A stretch of 64,000 nt of DNA from Kuschelorhynchus macadamiae. Lineage: Eukaryota; Arthropoda; Insecta; Coleoptera; Curculionidae. The notes beneath the pieces are model-generated. The model did not search any database, had not been told where the DNA came from, and worked only from the letters and a program-made list of their open reading frames with translations. Shown piece by piece: positions 62,609 to 64,000 of the stretch (its first letter is position 1; every line of letters begins with the position of its first letter). Location: contig JAUTXW010002370.1 in assembly GCA_030620095.1 (NCBI GenBank), positions 1 to 64,000 on the forward strand, in the 5' to 3' direction. Both the position numbers and the translations under genes were made by a program.

Positions 62609-64000
62609 TGTTTTTTTTAAGGTTAAGTTCGATAGCCGAACTTAACTTCAACCCAAAAAAATCAAAAATCTTATCGAACCATGTTTAAAAAGAGAAAAGT
62701 TTTAATAAGTGCGTTAATAACGTAAAATAAAAATAATTGCCTAGCTTAACCTTCAGTAAATTCTAGTATTAGTGGATACATTTGTTAAATACCCATTTGT
62801 GTTAAGGACATCTAGAAAAAATAGCCCACTACTGACATCATACGTGTTATTAATCGGAAACTCGGTACCTAGAGCTGATTTTAGATGACTTGTTATTATT
62901 ATTTAGATAATAATCGTGATATTTATAAGTTATAAAACAAAATTTAATTTAAAAATAAGTAGCCTTTAGATAGTGGCGCATTCGATAGTTTTAAGAAAAT
63001 AATGCACAAAGTCAGTATTTTTTAAAAATTATTCAGTTTAGTATTTTGGTCATTTTATTGGGGATGTTGTACAGAACGTAATAAATAACTTTATGGTTTT
63101 TAATAACATTTTTTAAAGAAAAAGTCAATATTTCCTTGCAACTAGTCGTTGCCAGATAACGGAAAATAGCTGAAAGTATTTATTTTTTTAGTGTAAAGAA
63201 ATATTTCTTTACAGTTATTTTGTATACTAAAAAAATAAAATTTTGACAATTTAATCTAGCTTTGTTTCCATAATTACAAAACAAATATTTCATGGCATAC
63301 TTTATTTGTGAATAAAATTAATAATTCTTATTTCAAAATTTTAATAATTGGATTGTAATAATTTATGTCCTTCCAGCAATTTTCGGAAAAATATCTATCA
63401 ATCTTTAGGGTTGTCTGGGAATGTTTCGCTTTTCCAACTTGGTATACCTACAATGTACTATTAGTATTACTTTCCAACCTGCTTTGAGTAGATTAGATAG
63501 ATATTATGTAACTTGTCCCTCTGACGCTATCATTAATATTTTCAAGATAATAAAAAAAACTGGATTAAAAAGAGATCTGTTTGTAGATAACTAAACAAAA
63601 AGTACTAACAAAAAATACCACGTAACGAGCTAGGGCTGCAATCGAGTGAGTTTGTAATACGTTAATTACCATACAAGTTGTGTACTATACTTTTTATACG
63701 ACTATTTTTAAAATACCACATGGTACATTGTTTAAGTTAAATAATAAAAATAATTAATACCGATTTGAACTTCAAATCCCAAATAATGCCGCTGTCACCG
63801 GTCAATGCAAACAATAACAAAAGTCAAAAAGTCAAAACAAAGGTAATGCGATGTAAAGAAATTTTGCGATTTGAGCGGTGTAAGGCTAATTTGATTGTCA
63901 AACTATGCATCATAACCATATAATTATGAGTGGTGATAAAAATAGTTATAGCTGAAAAGCGAAGCATTTGAAAAATGAGTTACCGGAATTGTCGAATCTG
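62609..64000. other. AT-rich non-coding stretch to the window end
   Basis: Nothing recognised. Confidence 0.5.

Overview
The window looks like transposon-packed nuclear DNA of an arthropod, most likely an insect. The reasons are a Polinton/Maverick element, Penelope-like elements, an R1-type non-LTR retrotransposon, several IS630/Tc1/mariner-type transposases, two eukaryotic tRNA-Ala(AGC) genes without an encoded CCA, TTAGG-like motifs and many long (TA)n tracts. I found no ordinary host protein gene. The species cannot be named from sequence alone.

Layout. 1-666 is the 3' end of a LINE. 1364-18258 is one complete-ended Polinton of 16.9 kb: 193-bp terminal inverted repeats starting AGTAGTTAAAATAGGGG and a 6-bp target duplication TGCAAT, inserted in a repeat whose uninterrupted relative lies at 19110-19205. 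Inside it, in order, are a truncated major capsid protein, a second structural protein, an adenain-type protease, a phospholipase A2-domain protein, an FtsK/HerA-type packaging ATPase, a DUF8207-like protein, coiled-coil proteins, a chromodomain integrase, a minus-strand set of small unknown ORFs including a glycoprotein-like membrane protein, a BIR (IAP-type) gene, an intron-containing protein-primed DNA polymerase B with N-terminal zinc fingers, an unknown repeat-rich gene, a purine-rich TTAGG-like array, an acidic Cys/His-rich protein and a RING-finger gene. Nearly every core gene is broken by stops or frameshifts, and the polymerase has lost its catalytic aspartates, so this copy is dead. 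Several small accessory ORFs are still open.

18.3-42.7 kb is a mosaic: (TA)n tracts, a GACTTCCACT minisatellite, a tRNA-Ala pair, a LINE, transposase fragments, a Penelope-like element bounded by inverted hammerhead-like repeats (26.2-27.3 kb), a Penelope-like element nested in a long-inverted-repeat DNA transposon (30.4-33.3 kb), nested fold-back elements (36.0-37.2 kb), and a DUF4817/DDE transposon whose ~0.8-kb inverted repeats include the transposase 5' coding part (39.9-42.6 kb).

42.7-53.7 kb holds an R1-clade retrotransposon followed by a recent tandem segmental duplication (45783-49169 and 49170-53684). Each copy carries the R1 3' part, (TA)n tracts, head-to-head arrays of a 388-bp repeat, and a 228-bp tandem repeat. 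The 388-bp unit contains a near-consensus type I hammerhead ribozyme fold, which makes it a candidate animal retrozyme. This is the most interesting signal in the window. 53.7-64 kb has a dispersed repeat, two fold-back elements, a degraded DDE transposase and two Penelope-type RT fragments; the rest shows nothing recognisable.
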